A stretch of 64,000 nt of DNA, from NCBI GenBank assembly GCA_026874595.1, contig CM049306.1, positions 7,499,519 through 7,563,518 on the forward strand. The letters run 5' to 3'. Under the pieces are notes generated by a model. It was not told the DNA's origin. It made no database searches and worked only from the letters and a program-made list of their open reading frames with translations. Below, one piece after another: positions 1 to 10,821 of this stretch. Within the stretch, counting starts at the first letter, position 1, and each line of letters begins with the position of its first letter. This DNA is from Sipunculus nudus. Lineage: Eukaryota > Annelida > Sipuncula > Golfingiida > Sipunculidae. The translations under genes were made by a program, and so were the position numbers.

Positions 1-2
1 TT

Positions 3-1076
3 GGCAAGATGCTGAACGTTTCTTCGGAGGGAAAGCGGACTTACATCGCCAACATTACTCCTGATTTCACCCGGAGAATGGATGCCTGGACATGGCTTTT
101 TGGAACATTCCCTTTCATGCTTGGGTCTTATGGGACAAGCCAACTTTCAGTCCAACGTTTCTGTAGTATACGAAGTATGAACAAAGCAAGGTTAGCAGTT
201 TTGTGCACAATACCTACCTACACTATTCTGCTTCTCTTAGGTGTGGGTTCTGGACTGCTTGCCTTCGCATATTATAACGGCTGTGATCCTTTACTGTCAG
301 GCAAGATTAAGACACGTGACCAGATTCTACCCATCCTAGTAATGGACGTATTCCGTGACACCCCGGGTATGCCAGGGCTCTTTATGTCAGGCATTCTGAG
401 TGCAGCACTCAGCACTCTCAGCTCGGTGCAGCACAGCTTTGCGGTAGTTATCCTAGAAGACGTGATAAAACCAGTAAAACTAATGTATACAAGTCGACAG
501 TTTACCGAAAGCGAGGCCACGCTCGTATCGAAGGTAACAGTTGTGGTGGTTGGTGTCATCATCGCTTGTTTAGCCCTGGTTGCTGCCAATTCAGGAAAGA
601 TGGTTCTTCATCTTGCCCACGCAGCAATATCCCTGGGAGTAGCTCCGGCAGTGGGGGTTTTCACTTTAGGACTTTTTGTTCCTCTCGTGAATAGCAAAGG
701 AGCTATTACTGGCTTATTCTGTGGCATCTTTGTTCTTGGCTGGGCAACTATTGGAGCCCTCTCTGTTCCGAAGATCCTTCAACCAGTATTACCAGCCAGC
801 ACAGACTTCTGTCCTCAGGAGTATCTTGGAAACACCTCGTTGGCCCATAATGTTACAGATCAGATAACAGAGAATGCGTCGTCGTTACAATCTTCAGTGA
901 CTGGAGGACTGATGACTTTCTATAGGATCTCTTCCAAATACTATACATTTCTAGGCAGCCTTCCTGTTATAATTGTGGGTATTATCGTTAGTCTGCTGAC
1001 GGGAGGGTGGCAAGAACGGAAAAGGGTGGATGACAATGTCCTGTTTTCTTGCCGTCGATACGGTGCTTTGTGCTGA
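3..1076 (+). CDS. SLC5-family sodium-coupled monocarboxylate transporter, C-terminal part (partial)
   Basis: Plasma-membrane Na+/solute symporter (LeuT-fold SLC5 family), closest in pattern to SLC5A8/SLC5A12/SLC5A6-type carriers of monocarboxylates and vitamins. The frame is open to the window edge (codons at 3-8 precede the first ATG at 9), so the N-terminal half lies outside and ATG 9 is probably internal. About seven hydrophobic segments are visible (residues counted from ATG 9: ~27-45, 60-87, 120-150, 172-194, 202-228, 233-256, 317-339). Family hallmarks are the 'YGTSQLSVQRF' block (family form YGxNQxQVQRY), 'CDPLLSGKI', 'PGLFMSGILSAALSTLSS' and 'VVILEDVIKP'. Residues 274-291 form an extracellular-type loop with three N-glycosylation sequons (NTS, NVT, NAS). 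The C-terminal tail after the last helix is only about 17 residues, shorter than in vertebrate SMCTs. No intron interrupts about 1.07 kb, unlike the multi-exon vertebrate genes. Family assignment is strong; the exact paralogue and substrate are not determined. Confidence 0.9.
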   Translation, partial: GKMLNVSSEGKRTYIANITPDFTRRMDAWTWLFGTFPFMLGSYGTSQLSVQRFCSIRSMNKARLAVLCTIPTYTILLLLGVGSGLLAFAYYNGCDPLLSGKIKTRDQILPILVMDVFRDTPGMPGLFMSGILSAALSTLSSVQHSFAVVILEDVIKPVKLMYTSRQFTESEATLVSKVTVVVVGVIIACLALVAANSGKMVLHLAHAAISLGVAPAVGVFTLGLFVPLVNSKGAITGLFCGIFVLGWATIGALSVPKILQPVLPASTDFCPQEYLGNTSLAHNVTDQITENASSLQSSVTGGLMTFYRISSKYYTFLGSLPVIIVGIIVSLLTGGWQERKRVDDNVLFSCRRYGALC

Positions 1077-1472
1077 AACAATAGAATAGCGACAGAGCAG
1101 AGCCAAAACGACAAGCAGACCCGAGAGAGGTGCCACATGGGTTTAGATTCCCTACCTCAAAGAGATCAGCTTCTTGACGATAAAAATGATATCATATGAC
1201 GATAAAAATTATGTTATATGATGAATGATATTATATTAAATATTTTCATACATCTCCATTTGGATGAGGTTAAAGGCAAATATACGTGCAAAACAAAGAA
1301 GGATATGTCGTTACTGGGTTTCCTACTTTTCTCAATAAAAAAAAAACAATTTTTGTTCTTCAATAAACAGTTAATCGTTATTAGATTTTGGGCTTTATTA
1401 ATATGAATATAAAATCTGAAAAAGTTGAATGGAATTGCAGTTTCACTACCTAGGTTTTCTTAAGATATTACC
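1077..1472 (+). other. 3' flank / probable 3' UTR of the SLC5 gene with AATAAA signals
   Basis: AT-rich sequence after the TGA at 1074-1076. Canonical AATAAA polyadenylation signals lie at 1334-1339 and 1362-1367. Whether transcripts end here is inferred from the signals only. Confidence 0.45.
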
Positions 1473-1699
1473 CAGAAGCGGATCACGGGGGGGGGGGGGG
1501 GGGGGGGTCAAGGGGTTCGGACACCCCCCCCCCCCGCCCTTTTTCAGCCGCTGCAACCCTTTTTAAAGGGTTTCAGATCAATTTTTGCCGCCTGGAACCC
1601 ACTTTTCCGGACCTGGCGACCTTTTCTTAGGCTTTATCATTAGTCCTCCTTGGTTGGACCCCCCCCCTTTTTTTCGCCTAAATCCTGAATCCGCCCCTG
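1473..1699. mobile_element. 227-bp TIR element (MITE) with TTACC target-site duplication
   Basis: Ends are CAGAAGCGGATC (left) and, on the reverse strand from the right, CAGGGGCGGATT. They are flanked by a direct TTACC at 1468-1472 and 1700-1704. The interior carries long G and C homopolymers (1490-1507, 1525-1537) and no coding capacity. Degenerate ends of the same family recur near 10491 and 12637. The superfamily cannot be named from a 5-bp duplication alone. Confidence 0.7.
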
Positions 1700-1704
1700 T
1701 TACC

Positions 1705-2802
1705 GACAGAATACTTGTCTACAGATTGACGGCCCTTTTTCTATAAAATCTATGTTCATAAGTTTATAACAGTGACCTGGTTCACAGATTGACGGTGGTG
1801 TTGCACGGCATGGTTTGACAGTCACGTCGGAAAAACTCTATATTGTAAACGAAAATTATGAAACGGAAGTAATAGAGTAGCACTTAACTATGGTCGTCAA
1901 AATATCACTGAGCCCTTGGGCGAAGCAAAAAGGTTGGGGCCTCGCCCCCTGCGCAGCTACTCAGAAACACACACACAGTTGCCACAGCTAATGAATGTGG
2001 TCTTCTTCCGACTCCCGCCTGTATACCCCACTAAACATTCCAAGATCTTTTGCACGACAGGAAAAAACAGTAACATCAGTGAAAGACAATGAGCGCTTCA
2101 TATATACATGTAGTAGCGTCACTCAGTTTATCTTGACGGCGACTCGCAGCCATGGGAGGGTTATCAATTGGGAAACTTTTTTTTTATAAACATATTTATA
2201 TATATATATACACATAGTTAGCTTGTTTATCATGCCGCCCAACTTGTTAGCCAAACTATACGCAAGAATAGATATTGGACTCCATAGTCTGTTACATTGT
2301 TTGTTGAGTACGGCTGTTAGATTAGCATTACTGACACCACACGCATCATTTAGGTGAGTAAAGTGAAACTGTGACGAATCACATTTCAATGCTCAAGCAG
2401 GACCCATATAAATAACACTTAGAATTTGATGAGTTCATTCTGTTCATTGCTGATTTACTGAAAGCCAGGAGTCCCGTCCTGATTTATGGCAGTCCATGAG
2501 TTAACTTGAGGATAAGCTGTAAACTGAAGAACTGAAAGAAACTGTCAAGTTGAAGACAGTCGACTCTGGATGCATATTTTATTTTGGATGAATGTAGATT
2601 GTACATTTAATACAATGCCAATTGACTTGTATTATGGCTTAGTCAATCTATTTGTTTCGTGTGTTTTATTTCTGTGTGGATAAATATGTTTTGAATCATA
2701 TTCAAGTTTATTATTTTTATTTAAAATTTTAAACTAAACAGGGACAACAACTTAACATCTACTTAAAATACTTTATTATCGCCTGCTTTAATATTGGCAG
2801 AC
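1705..2802. other. Unannotated AT-rich intergenic sequence
   Basis: No convincing gene or repeat boundary seen. It contains a short TA/CA tract near 2195-2212. Confidence 0.4.
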
Positions 2803-2890
2803 CAATGTACAAGCATCCCGCCAACACGGCCACCCTGCTAACACGACCACTTTGCCTGGTCCCGCAGGTGGTCACGTTAGCGGGGTTTTA

Positions 2891-2893
<3 letters not shown>
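2803..2893 (-). mobile_element. Terminal fragment of a pogo/Tigger-like (Tc1-mariner superfamily) element
   Basis: Read on the minus strand from 2893 the sequence starts TA|CAGTAAAACCCCGCTAAC, and then folds back as CCCGCTAACGTGACCAC pairing with GTGGTCGTGTTAGCAGGG. A TA followed by CAGT(A/R)AAACC and subterminal GTGGTCGTGTTAGC repeats is the usual look of pogo-like termini. Only one end is recognisable; the partner end and transposase are absent. Confidence 0.5.

Positions 2894-2950
<57 letters not shown>
2894..2950. repeat. (TA)n microsatellite
   Basis: Uninterrupted alternating TA directly abutting the pogo-like terminus, consistent with expansion from the TA target site. Confidence 0.95.
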
Positions 2951-2953
<3 letters not shown>

Positions 2954-3116
2954 ATTGTGTGTGTGACACATTTCAAATATGTTACAAGTTAGTGTAAGGT
3001 TTTTAAAAAGTTTCCATTTTCAGAGATCTAATATTTCAGAGTAAACTCAGGAATGGAACAAAAGTAAGAAATTGTAACTATCATTATTTTTCATATTTTA
3101 ATATATTTTATATTGA

Positions 3117-3207
3117 ATAGCAGGGTGTATGATTACGCCCCCCCCCCTCTATTAAATAAGTGGGGGATGTATATACCCCGACCCTGTATTAACGCCCCTG
3201 GCTGTAT
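3117..3207. mobile_element. Degenerate fragment of the 'GGGGCGT(C/T)AAT' TIR family
   Basis: Right end reads ATTAACGCCCCTG; the left starts CAGGGTG... followed by a C-run. It resembles the intact 440-bp element at 15513-15952, including the 'gggggatgtatatacccc' interior. No target-site duplication is evident. Confidence 0.45.
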
Positions 3208-4093
3208 AACAACTCAGATTTCCTAACAATGCAAAAAAAAGCAAAATTTTTACGGAAAACGAATACTAAATCGATAGTACAATGTTCATATTAAGTAGAG
3301 GTACACCATAACAAAGTGAGTTCGTGACACTCCTCACAGGCGTACACATCACAACATATTCGTCCTAGAAAACTATGTCCGTGGGACAGACTGGAGTCTG
3401 AAAAATCATAGACAGCTTATATTCTAGGATTCATATGGACGGAGTTCCAACAAGAAAAATATTAATTAAGGGTAAAGATGTTTAACAGGAAGATGTACAG
3501 ACATTTAGTGAAAGCATTCATGCGTCATAACCGAAGCCGCAGAAGTCATCTATTCAATATGAAGCTGGTGATTGACTGATTGATGATCTTTATTCCTCCG
3601 TAAAATACATATACATGTACCAGTGTTTATCGCATTGCGTTTATCGCACTCGTTTATCACACGAGATGAACGGACGGCAGCCATGTGACAACACATTACA
3701 CAGACAAGCATCAAACAGCTAACGGTGCCTCCATTTATTTCCCCAGATCATGGTGTATCCATTTAAACCTAAATAATATTTGATGAAAAATAGTTTATAT
3801 ATATTTATATATTATTATTATTATTATTATTAAATTAATGGGGGACCCCCCCCCCCAAAAAAAAAAAAAAAAAACTAAAAAAAACCGAAGCCTGTGCTTG
3901 CCACTTATTGTGTTTCAAGATAACTTTTTATTGAATCAAGGGCATTGCACTTCTTCATGTGCCCCATTATATATATATATATGCACATTATAAGTGTTTT
4001 AGACATGGCGTGCTTCCTTAGGGTAATAAATACACCGTCAATGAGCTGATCCGTTGAACGCAGCTGATAGTCGTTGCCGATCGCACAGCTTAA
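3208..4093. other. Unannotated sequence with simple repeats
   Basis: No gene seen. Contains (ATT)n near 3808-3832, a C-run then A-run at 3847-3874, and a short (TA)n at 3967-3982. Confidence 0.4.
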
Positions 4094-4700
4094 AACTGTG
4101 TACATATTCATACGTTTTTCTGGCAACGACAATTCGGCAACGATAATGCGGCAACTGCAAAAAATTGGTCATATGACATTTCATTGGAATTTATACATGC
4201 GTACGGCATGGCAACGACAATGCGGTACGACTATCCGGCTATTTTTCGAATCGGTCAATGACTCCCATAAAATAACGTCACTACTACCATGCACGGCCAC
4301 TTTGGTGCCCCGAAAAGACAAAATATCGGCTGAAAGGATAACTAAAGAAAGGCAGACACACGATATTATAATCGACATCACTCTTAATTTTCATAATTAA
4401 GGTATATGAATAAATTCAAGCATGTTCCTTTCTGTCTTCGTCTTTGATAAATAAACTGCATGGACTCAGTATAATTATATAACCCTGTACCTCTTCGTCT
4501 TGTAGGTACGGAAATTTAGGTCAAAGGCAATATTTAGAAGGATATCATGGCCTTCGAGGTCCATCGTGATGAACAAACCACGTGCGATTTGGCCTACGAT
4601 TATAAATTATGCCGGATTAATGTGTACACCTTAAACGCATTGTCGTTGTCTAAGCCGTTGACGTTGCCGGATAACCGTATATATGAATGTGTACACAGCT
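4094..4700. mobile_element. 607-bp TIR element inserted at TTAA
   Basis: Left end AACTGTGTACATATTCATAC and right end (reverse strand) AGCTGTGTACACATTCATAT are imperfect terminal inverted repeats. Each is immediately flanked by TTAA (4090-4093 and 4701-4704). Inside, degenerate GGCAACGACAATNCGGCAAC units occur near both ends in opposite orientation. The TTAA duplication is the piggyBac hallmark, but the tips are not CCY, so the superfamily is uncertain. No transposase. Confidence 0.7.
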
Positions 4701-5164
4701 TTAAAAAGGTTATGACAAAATATTAACAGTCTGAACAACTGGGGGTAGGTTAACTGTATCATATAACATTGCACGTGCAGGGCTTTAAATGACATTCATG
4801 ATGAAATCACTGATTTAAATTAATGAGTAGCATAGAGTCATATAAAACTTTTCTGTAAATTTAATCAAAAGTATATATGCTTTAGGGAATATTGAGTATT
4901 TTGTTCACACAGTCACAATCTGAATCAGTATTCGGGCTGGACCAGGTCAAGATCGGGGTTTGGACTGGCCAGAATACCTGATCGGAATTCGGCCTGGACC
5001 AATCTCCTATGCGAATTAATTTCTGTAACACTAACACTTTATACAGTTCGATGACGACAGATACAACGGTCATTATCTGCAGGCGCAAGATATATGGGTC
5101 AGTCCAAATACAGTTAAATAGATATACCCATATATTTCAGATTGGGGGGGGGGGGGGGGTTCCA
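4701..5164. other. Unannotated sequence with a short direct duplication
   Basis: An ATTCGGSCTGGACCA motif occurs at about 4930 and 4987 as a direct repeat. A G-run occupies 5143-5160. No gene seen. Confidence 0.35.
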
Positions 5165-5906
5165 GGGGGTCCGGTTGTTTGGAAGAGAAACTATCCAAGA
5201 TTAATACACATGCGAAATTTCAGGTGGATAAGTCAAACCACTGCCGAGATATGAGTGATTTTATCCCACAGCAGACAAACAGATGGACGCTGTGCAAAAA
5301 TGGTTGCAGGTGGCGCCACGTGTATTAAGTATGATAAAGAGCTATGTGAGATCTAAACACATGCAGAATTTCAGGAAGATACGTCAAACCAGTTCGGACA
5401 TATAAACATGGATATCTGCAGCATGAACGTGAATGTAGGTGGCGCCACCTGTCATAAAATCAAGAAAGCTATCCAGGATGTATACGCATGCCAAATTTAT
5501 GGTGAATTATTCAACCACTGCAGAGATATGAGTGAATTTAACCCAAGACAGACGAACAGATGGACACTGCCCAAAATGGTTGCAGGTGGCGCCACCAGTT
5601 AATTGTATGATATAAAGCTACCCAAAAGCTACACTGGTGCAACATTTCAGCCTGATCGGTCAAACGAGGGCGAAGATATGTGGTTTAATGTGTAAACACA
5701 GATGGACACACTGCATAGAGGAAAGGTCAGAGGTCAACGCGAAATGGCTGGGCACCAGTTCACATGTGACCCGATAATTGGGTTAAGTTTCGGAAAAATC
5801 GGTTCAGTAGTCTCAGAGAAGTTCTCCGGAAACAAATACGGCGGCGGCGGTGGCGGCGGAACCCGGTCATAAATATAGTATCCGCAAAACTTTGTTTTTG
5901 CGGATA
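5165..5906 (-). mobile_element. F1 element copy E (dyad-monomer, Helitron-like), reverse orientation
   Basis: About five monomers of ~130-150 bp separated by GGTGGCGCCACC or one-mismatch versions (5309, 5438, 5585). The 5' end of the element lies at the right: a GC-rich CCG-trinucleotide patch (about 5838-5862) and the terminal hairpin 5879-5906 with arms TATCCGCAAAA / TTTTGCGGATA. The other F1 copies are in the opposite orientation. Confidence 0.75.
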
Positions 5907-6043
5907 TGATAATTCCATAAGCACATGTACTTTTTATTAAATTATAAGGAGTTTCAGGCTGTTCATAAACTTAAATGTAATTTCCCCTCCATAAATATGA
6001 TTTTATTTTATCCAAAATGTAAAACTCCCGACAGAGTTAAAAA

Positions 6044-6046
<3 letters not shown>
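5907..6046. other. Unannotated spacer
   Basis: AT-rich; nothing recognisable. Confidence 0.35.

Positions 6047-6110
<64 letters not shown>
6047..6110. repeat. (TA)n microsatellite
   Basis: About 30 TA units. An apparent Tyr-Ile reading frame through it is an artefact of the repeat. Confidence 0.95.
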
Positions 6111-6112
<2 letters not shown>

Positions 6113-7621
6113 AGACAGAGATCCTGATCTCGGTATGTATATATAGCCAGTGAACAATTTTTTTCAGTATCGATTGAGACATTTCTTATCTATGATGTTT
6201 TGGACTTGTTTTGGTATAAATTTAATAAATTATACAATGTATGTAATTCACAGTTAAAGGGACACAATCAGGAGCAATACTATGCCTATTCTTTCACACC
6301 ATTAGTTCAGTTTTGCTTTACACAAAAGTTTCCCAGCAAAACCATCCAAGCGCACAGCCATAGAACCTCGCACACGGCTGTTTAACACCTTGTTATGGCT
6401 CTGCGTGTTGGTAAACACAGTCCACGTGTGTCTGTTTACCATAACAAGGCCACGTGACCGGAGGTCCGAATATGAGCCTCAACACATAGTGTTTTAGCCA
6501 GCGGGAACATGTATTACATTTTTTTGCCAAGTCAGTCGAGGCATCTCCTGATTAACACGTGTTATGGATCCGCGATGCACACGGCTCAACGCGCTGTGTT
6601 TATGTTGACACCTATGATCGCGCCCGATACACTGTTTTAACACTCGTTTACAGGAGTAAGCAAACGGATTCAAGGCAATATATTGGCAGGTACATACTTA
6701 TTTTAAAGGAAAGAAACTATTTTTCGTGTTAATTCAACATGCTCTATAGGTGATTGGGCCCCTTAAAATATATAAGCACTTCAAAGCTGAATGACCCCCT
6801 CTCCCACATGCATCCTCTCTTTCCGTGGATTGTTTCCCTGTGTTTGGACAGTAGTTTAATTGTACCTATGCCTATTCTGTTATGGCTGACATTAGTTGTA
6901 TGTTTCCTGAAGACATCATTAGTTTCCTGCAGACATCAGCTGACAAATGACTCAACCAAGCCATTACTTTTCCATGCAGTAATAATAATTCTGGTGACAC
7001 TTACACTTGTGATTGTTTCTAAACCAAGTCATCCCTGTGTGGCTACATGTCAACAAGAAACCAAAGTTGAGACATCTTAGTCAATCATAAAACTATTGTT
7101 ATTGGTAGTGTTTTGCCATGCTTCATTCAAAAAATATAAAGTCTAATGCTTTATAGTAGGGACTACATTGTATAAATATGAAATAAACACTTCCTGTTTG
7201 TTATTGAAACCCCCTATTTTCAGTAACATGTTTAAAAACTGTAATGTATTACACAGCTTTATACATATGTTATTTTAATTAAGTTAACTCTATAAATTTA
7301 CAAAAGGATGTTCACTCCTGAACAAACGCGTAAAGGTGACCTGCATATTTTTCGATCAAATTGGGCGGCGCCAGCCTTGCATATACTTGAGCCGGCCCTT
7401 TATTAAAACTGTCGACAATCTCAGGTGGTCAGACACCAATTTCAAGCTTTGTTTAGAGATGCATGTTAGCATACATATAGTAAGAATGACACGGTCTTGC
7501 GCTGGAACAGGTACGTGCGACCTCGGCGAGTTTCCCCGCTGGATAGTGTCTGATAGATGGCGCTGTAATAGACCCTTCAGGAAATGTCCTAGTTAATATC
7601 ATATTCGATATTCTTCATCAG
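6111..7621. other. Unannotated intergenic sequence
   Basis: No protein with family resemblance, RNA gene or clear repeat found. A 108-codon hydrophobic frame at 6754-7080 looks like chance. Confidence 0.35.
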
Positions 7622-8120
7622 CAGGGGACGAAATAACGCCTTTTCGCCTGTCTCGGACAGGCAAACATGTGCACGGAAAGGCATTTTTCATATTTTACCA
7701 ATCCGTTGGAAAGGGGAACACCTAGATGTTTTCCACATTAGTTGCTGGTAAGCAGTAAAAAACATGACACAAACACGAAATATTTTACAGGCGGTGGTCC
7801 ACCGACTACCTATATTTTCCTGTAAAAACGGTCTATAATTTCTTAAAGTTTCCGGCATTTAGGCCCTCAACTCCTGTATTTTCCTGTTTTATTTCACTGC
7901 ACAATCGTGTTGCTGTTGAAAACATTCATTCTTTTTGCATGAAAGTGGGCATGTAGGATGGCATGTAAGATGGCAGAATCAGGTTTACACGGTGAAGTGT
8001 GACTGAAAGTTTGATACTATGGTTAGACACCTCCTTAGCATAAAGGCAATATTTTCTGCGGAAAGGCAAACCTGTACTAATGCTTTTCCGTTGGAAAGGT
8101 GAAAAGTATTACGACCCCTG
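7622..8120. mobile_element. hAT-like MITE, copy 1 (CAGGGG(T/A)CG termini)
   Basis: Left tip CAGGGGACGAAATA, right tip (reverse strand) CAGGGGTCGTAATA. Flanks TTCATCAG and TTCATGAT are a decayed 8-bp duplication. Interior shares long stretches with 16773-17278 (for example CGCCTGTCTC(G/A)GACAGG and GTGCACGGAAAGGCATTTTT). About 500 bp, non-coding. Confidence 0.75.
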
Positions 8121-9542
8121 TTCATGATATACGGAATGTGAAAAACATGTTAAATGACCCGTCGCTTATTACACACTTGGCTTCGTCCCCAGTACTTAAA
8201 GACCAAAAACTGGTGTTTCCGTTGCATGGCCAAAGAAGATGCTGTCAGGCACTGTAAGACATTTTTTGCCATCGTCAGTTATAACATAGATAAACATGAT
8301 ATTAACCTTTTGCATGGACAGGTACGTCCACGCTGCTTCAGCCGGATTCGTGAACGGCAGATTTTCCATGGACTGAGTCCATCCGCTATATACACGTACT
8401 GGCTAAGTTTATGATAAATGGCGCTCCGATAAACACTTCGCAATATTTCCAAAATAAAGATTAATTTCTAAAGGTTTTTTTAGTAAGTATGATAAATTAA
8501 TCTAATTAGAAAACACTTTGCATAGTTGCCAATAAAAAGTGGCGTGACTACGCTTTAATGCCGCCGTCAGTTATAATATAGATAGTGTTTCGCTTGTGAC
8601 CATTCATGCTTTTTGTGTGACTTTACTAATATGAATGCCGAAATATGTTTATTCGGAATTTCAGATTCTGAACGATCGAAAAAGTGGAGTCGGGGTAGGA
8701 GCTGATAGCGTTGATTTCAGCAGACCGGGACCCGCATCAGCTCCCTCAACAACGACGACAGATAAAAAAAAGTAAGATTCCAGGTGTTGGCCTCCATATA
8801 TTGTAAGGAGAAAATATATAGTCATAGATGCCACTCCAAGCCAAGCGCAAAGGTATCCAGTACAGTTTGGCTCAGATTGGCCCCAAGTAGCCGTGACAAC
8901 CCGACTCAGTAGGCAATGGGATAATTGGGCTGGTAAGCCTACTCGAGTCGTGATACTAGTAATATGGAGGAATGTATCGCAGAGGTCTTGCATCTGGTTG
9001 CATTCACATTGTGGAAAACGGCCCATAATCTCAATATTATACTTGGAATAGTGAATAAACACAATAGTGTATGTGTGAGCTCGCAACCCAAACTGAAACA
9101 CCGTCTCCATGGACACGGGTCATTTCCTGTGTCGCCTGCAAGTTGCCTGCGTCCTGTAACCCGTGCGAGCCATGCTTGTGTTCATGCAGTCGTAAATTCA
9201 ACAAACATGCCGAGGGGTTTACCAATGTGCTGGGTTAAACAGGAACTTTTCTGGCTCATATTTGGTATTATTAGAGAGTACACAAAATATGCTATCGAAT
9301 GGTCTGGTTTATGTTGATTGACAGTGTACCTTTGCATCTTCATAAGATTTCATGACACTCTGGCGCTAGTAATCTGGTCGTAATGCCAGAGGGTCAATAT
9401 GACGCTAGGCCCCAAGACATCCGATATCAAGGTCAAGACGAGAAGATGGACGAGTCAATACTTAATTGATATACAACACTGTAGCTTTTGTGAAATAATA
9501 ATATATAAAAACTCCATGCAGGTTCAGTTTGAAACTGTTTAT
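8121..9542. other. Unannotated intergenic sequence
   Basis: Contains the longest otherwise unexplained minus-strand reading frame (8661-9116). No repeat boundary or RNA gene recognised. Confidence 0.35.
8661..9116 (-). CDS. Unrecognised 151-codon open reading frame, doubtful
   Basis: No family recognised. Composition is mixed, with a hydrophobic stretch near residues 90-108 (WLGVASMTIYFLLTIYGG) and many Cys/His in the first half. There is no splice context, no paired promoter or polyadenylation signal and no neighbour that would support expression. In animal intergenic DNA a frame of this length can occur by chance; kept because it is the longest unexplained frame. Confidence 0.1.
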   Translation of the reverse strand: MSMETVFQFGLRAHTYTIVFIHYSKYNIEIMGRFPQCECNQMQDLCDTFLHITSITTRVGLPAQLSHCLLSRVVTATWGQSEPNCTGYLCAWLGVASMTIYFLLTIYGGQHLESYFFLSVVVVEGADAGPGLLKSTLSAPTPTPLFRSFRI

Positions 9543-9846
9543 TTTTTAAGTTTGCTGGGCTTTTACACCCGAGCCTAAAGGCTCATCAGACCGGAGCTTA
9601 TCCCGGTTTCGGTAGCGTGAAGCGACTTAGGAGTTAAACTCCTCCTGGATTGGACGCTAGTCCATCGCAGGTTACCTTCCCAGTATATACTGGTACCAAT
9701 TTCTCAGTGCTGCTGGGTGGACAGAGGCACACTTGCGGTTGGGACCTTGCCTATGGGTCAAGGCACGGTGGGGGTCTGACCGGGATTCGAACTCACGACC
9801 TCTCGATCATGAGCCCGGCACCTTATAACCTTTACACCACCGCCCC
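9543..9846 (-). mobile_element. tRNA-derived SINE, possibly MetaSINE-type
   Basis: On the minus strand a tRNA-like head runs from 9846 to ~9779, with an A-box-like GTGGTGTAAAGGTT and a near-perfect B box (GAGTTCGAATCCCG). A central block (about 9640-9720) contains GCGATGGACTAGCGTCC, followed by a tail ending GGTCTGATGAGCC...GGCTC and an A-rich end into TAAAAAATAAACAG. The layout (pol III head, conserved central domain, LINE-like tail) is that of a SINE. The central block resembles the Meta domain reported in bivalve SINEs; that name is from memory and uncertain. Confidence 0.8.
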
Positions 9847-10079
9847 TTATTTTTAAGACTTATTTTATTTGGTCTCAGCGCCCGATGTTAATGAACATGA
9901 TAAATGCCTATTGTGTAATGCTCCAACTCGACTGATGATGGTGGGAACTTTGACCTGTTAAACATTAAAATCGTAGGGCCAGGGGACATGAAAAATCACC
10001 TTTCTATCCAATACAGTTCAATCACTTAATTATTTTAAGACAGTTTTTTTTTTGCTTATAGGTTTAAATCAGAAATCCT
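9847..10079. other. Unannotated spacer
   Basis: Nothing recognisable apart from a T-run at 10043-10052. Confidence 0.3.
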
Positions 10080-10480
10080 AAAGACGTACGATGTGTGTAA
10101 GTTACAAAGTGACTCAGGAAAACTGTGGCCTGTAGAATGTTATATGTAAGACGCATGAACCGCAGGCAGGCAAAATTGGTTCAAAGTGATTCCTGCAAAG
10201 CTGTAGAATATTACGGTAAGACGCAAAAACCAGCAAGCGAAATTGAGGACAACTGACAAACAGACAGACATACTGACAAAGTGACACAAGGTTGAGACCA
10301 AATGAGTTGACCAGGTTATGGCGAATACCCGGAGGAAGAAAATAAGCTATAGATTATGTAATTGAAGTGTATATTTTAAGATATGGCCAAAATATGATAT
10401 GTTCTGGAGGTTCCAGTACAGCACCCCCTAGCGGTCATTTCCCTATAATGAAAAATCACTTCGAGATATAAATGTAAGAC
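10080..10480 (+). repeat. F4 repeat monomers, first copy
   Basis: Shares 'GAAATTGAGGACAACTGACA', 'GTTGAGACCA' and 'GAGGAAGAAAATAAGCTATA' with 12640-13180. Ends with the CTCF-like motif AGCACCCCCTAGCGGT at 10420-10435 followed by a conserved 'aaaatgaaaaatcactt'-type segment. Confidence 0.7.
10420..10435 (-). promoter_or_regulatory. CTCF-like motif 1
   Basis: Minus strand reads ACCGCTAGGGGGTGCT, matching the animal CTCF core (CCACNAGGGGGCGC) with tolerated changes. Binding is inference. Confidence 0.4.
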
Positions 10481-10486
10481 ATAAGA

Positions 10487-10560
10487 AGCAGGGGCGGATC
10501 CAGGATTTTGCAAGAGGGGGGGGGGGGGGGCTAGTAGACACTTTGCAAAAAAAACTGAAT
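10487..10560 (+). mobile_element. Left-end fragment of the GGGGCGGAT TIR family
   Basis: CAGGGGCGGATCCAGGATTT followed by a 15-base G-run, matching the reversed right end of the 1473-1699 element. No matching right end nearby. Confidence 0.45.
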
Positions 10561-10821
10561 TCTTTGCCATTTTAAAACGAAAAACTGCCCTTTTTCTTTT
10601 CATTAACTTAAGAATCATTATTTTTTTTTTAAATGTTTTAAATCAACGAATCAACCAACGTCGATAATTCATGATAAACATTGCTTCGCAGAGGAATAAT
10701 TAACTCAGCAATAAATACTTCTTTGGAGCAAGCAGTAAGAATGGGGAATTCATAGCAAAAGAATAAATGTTTTGTTTCCTTCTATCAACCCATTTATAAA
10801 TAATGTTACATGTATCTGTTT

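Noticed and set aside
4074-4400. 108-codon frame overlapping the TTAA element
   Set aside because: It starts outside the element and crosses its boundary; no family resemblance.
5925-6146. Reading frame with (Tyr-Ile)n
   Set aside because: Translation of a (TA)n microsatellite.
6754-7080. 108-codon hydrophobic frame
   Set aside because: No family resemblance, no splice or promoter context; composition explained by T-rich DNA.
9580-9620. Hammerhead ribozyme around CTGATGAG
   Set aside because: The stem after CTGATGAG is present but the required GAAA is not at the expected place.
9779-9846. Functional tRNA gene on the minus strand
   Set aside because: Only box-like motifs; the acceptor/anticodon arms do not fold well and it continues into a SINE body.
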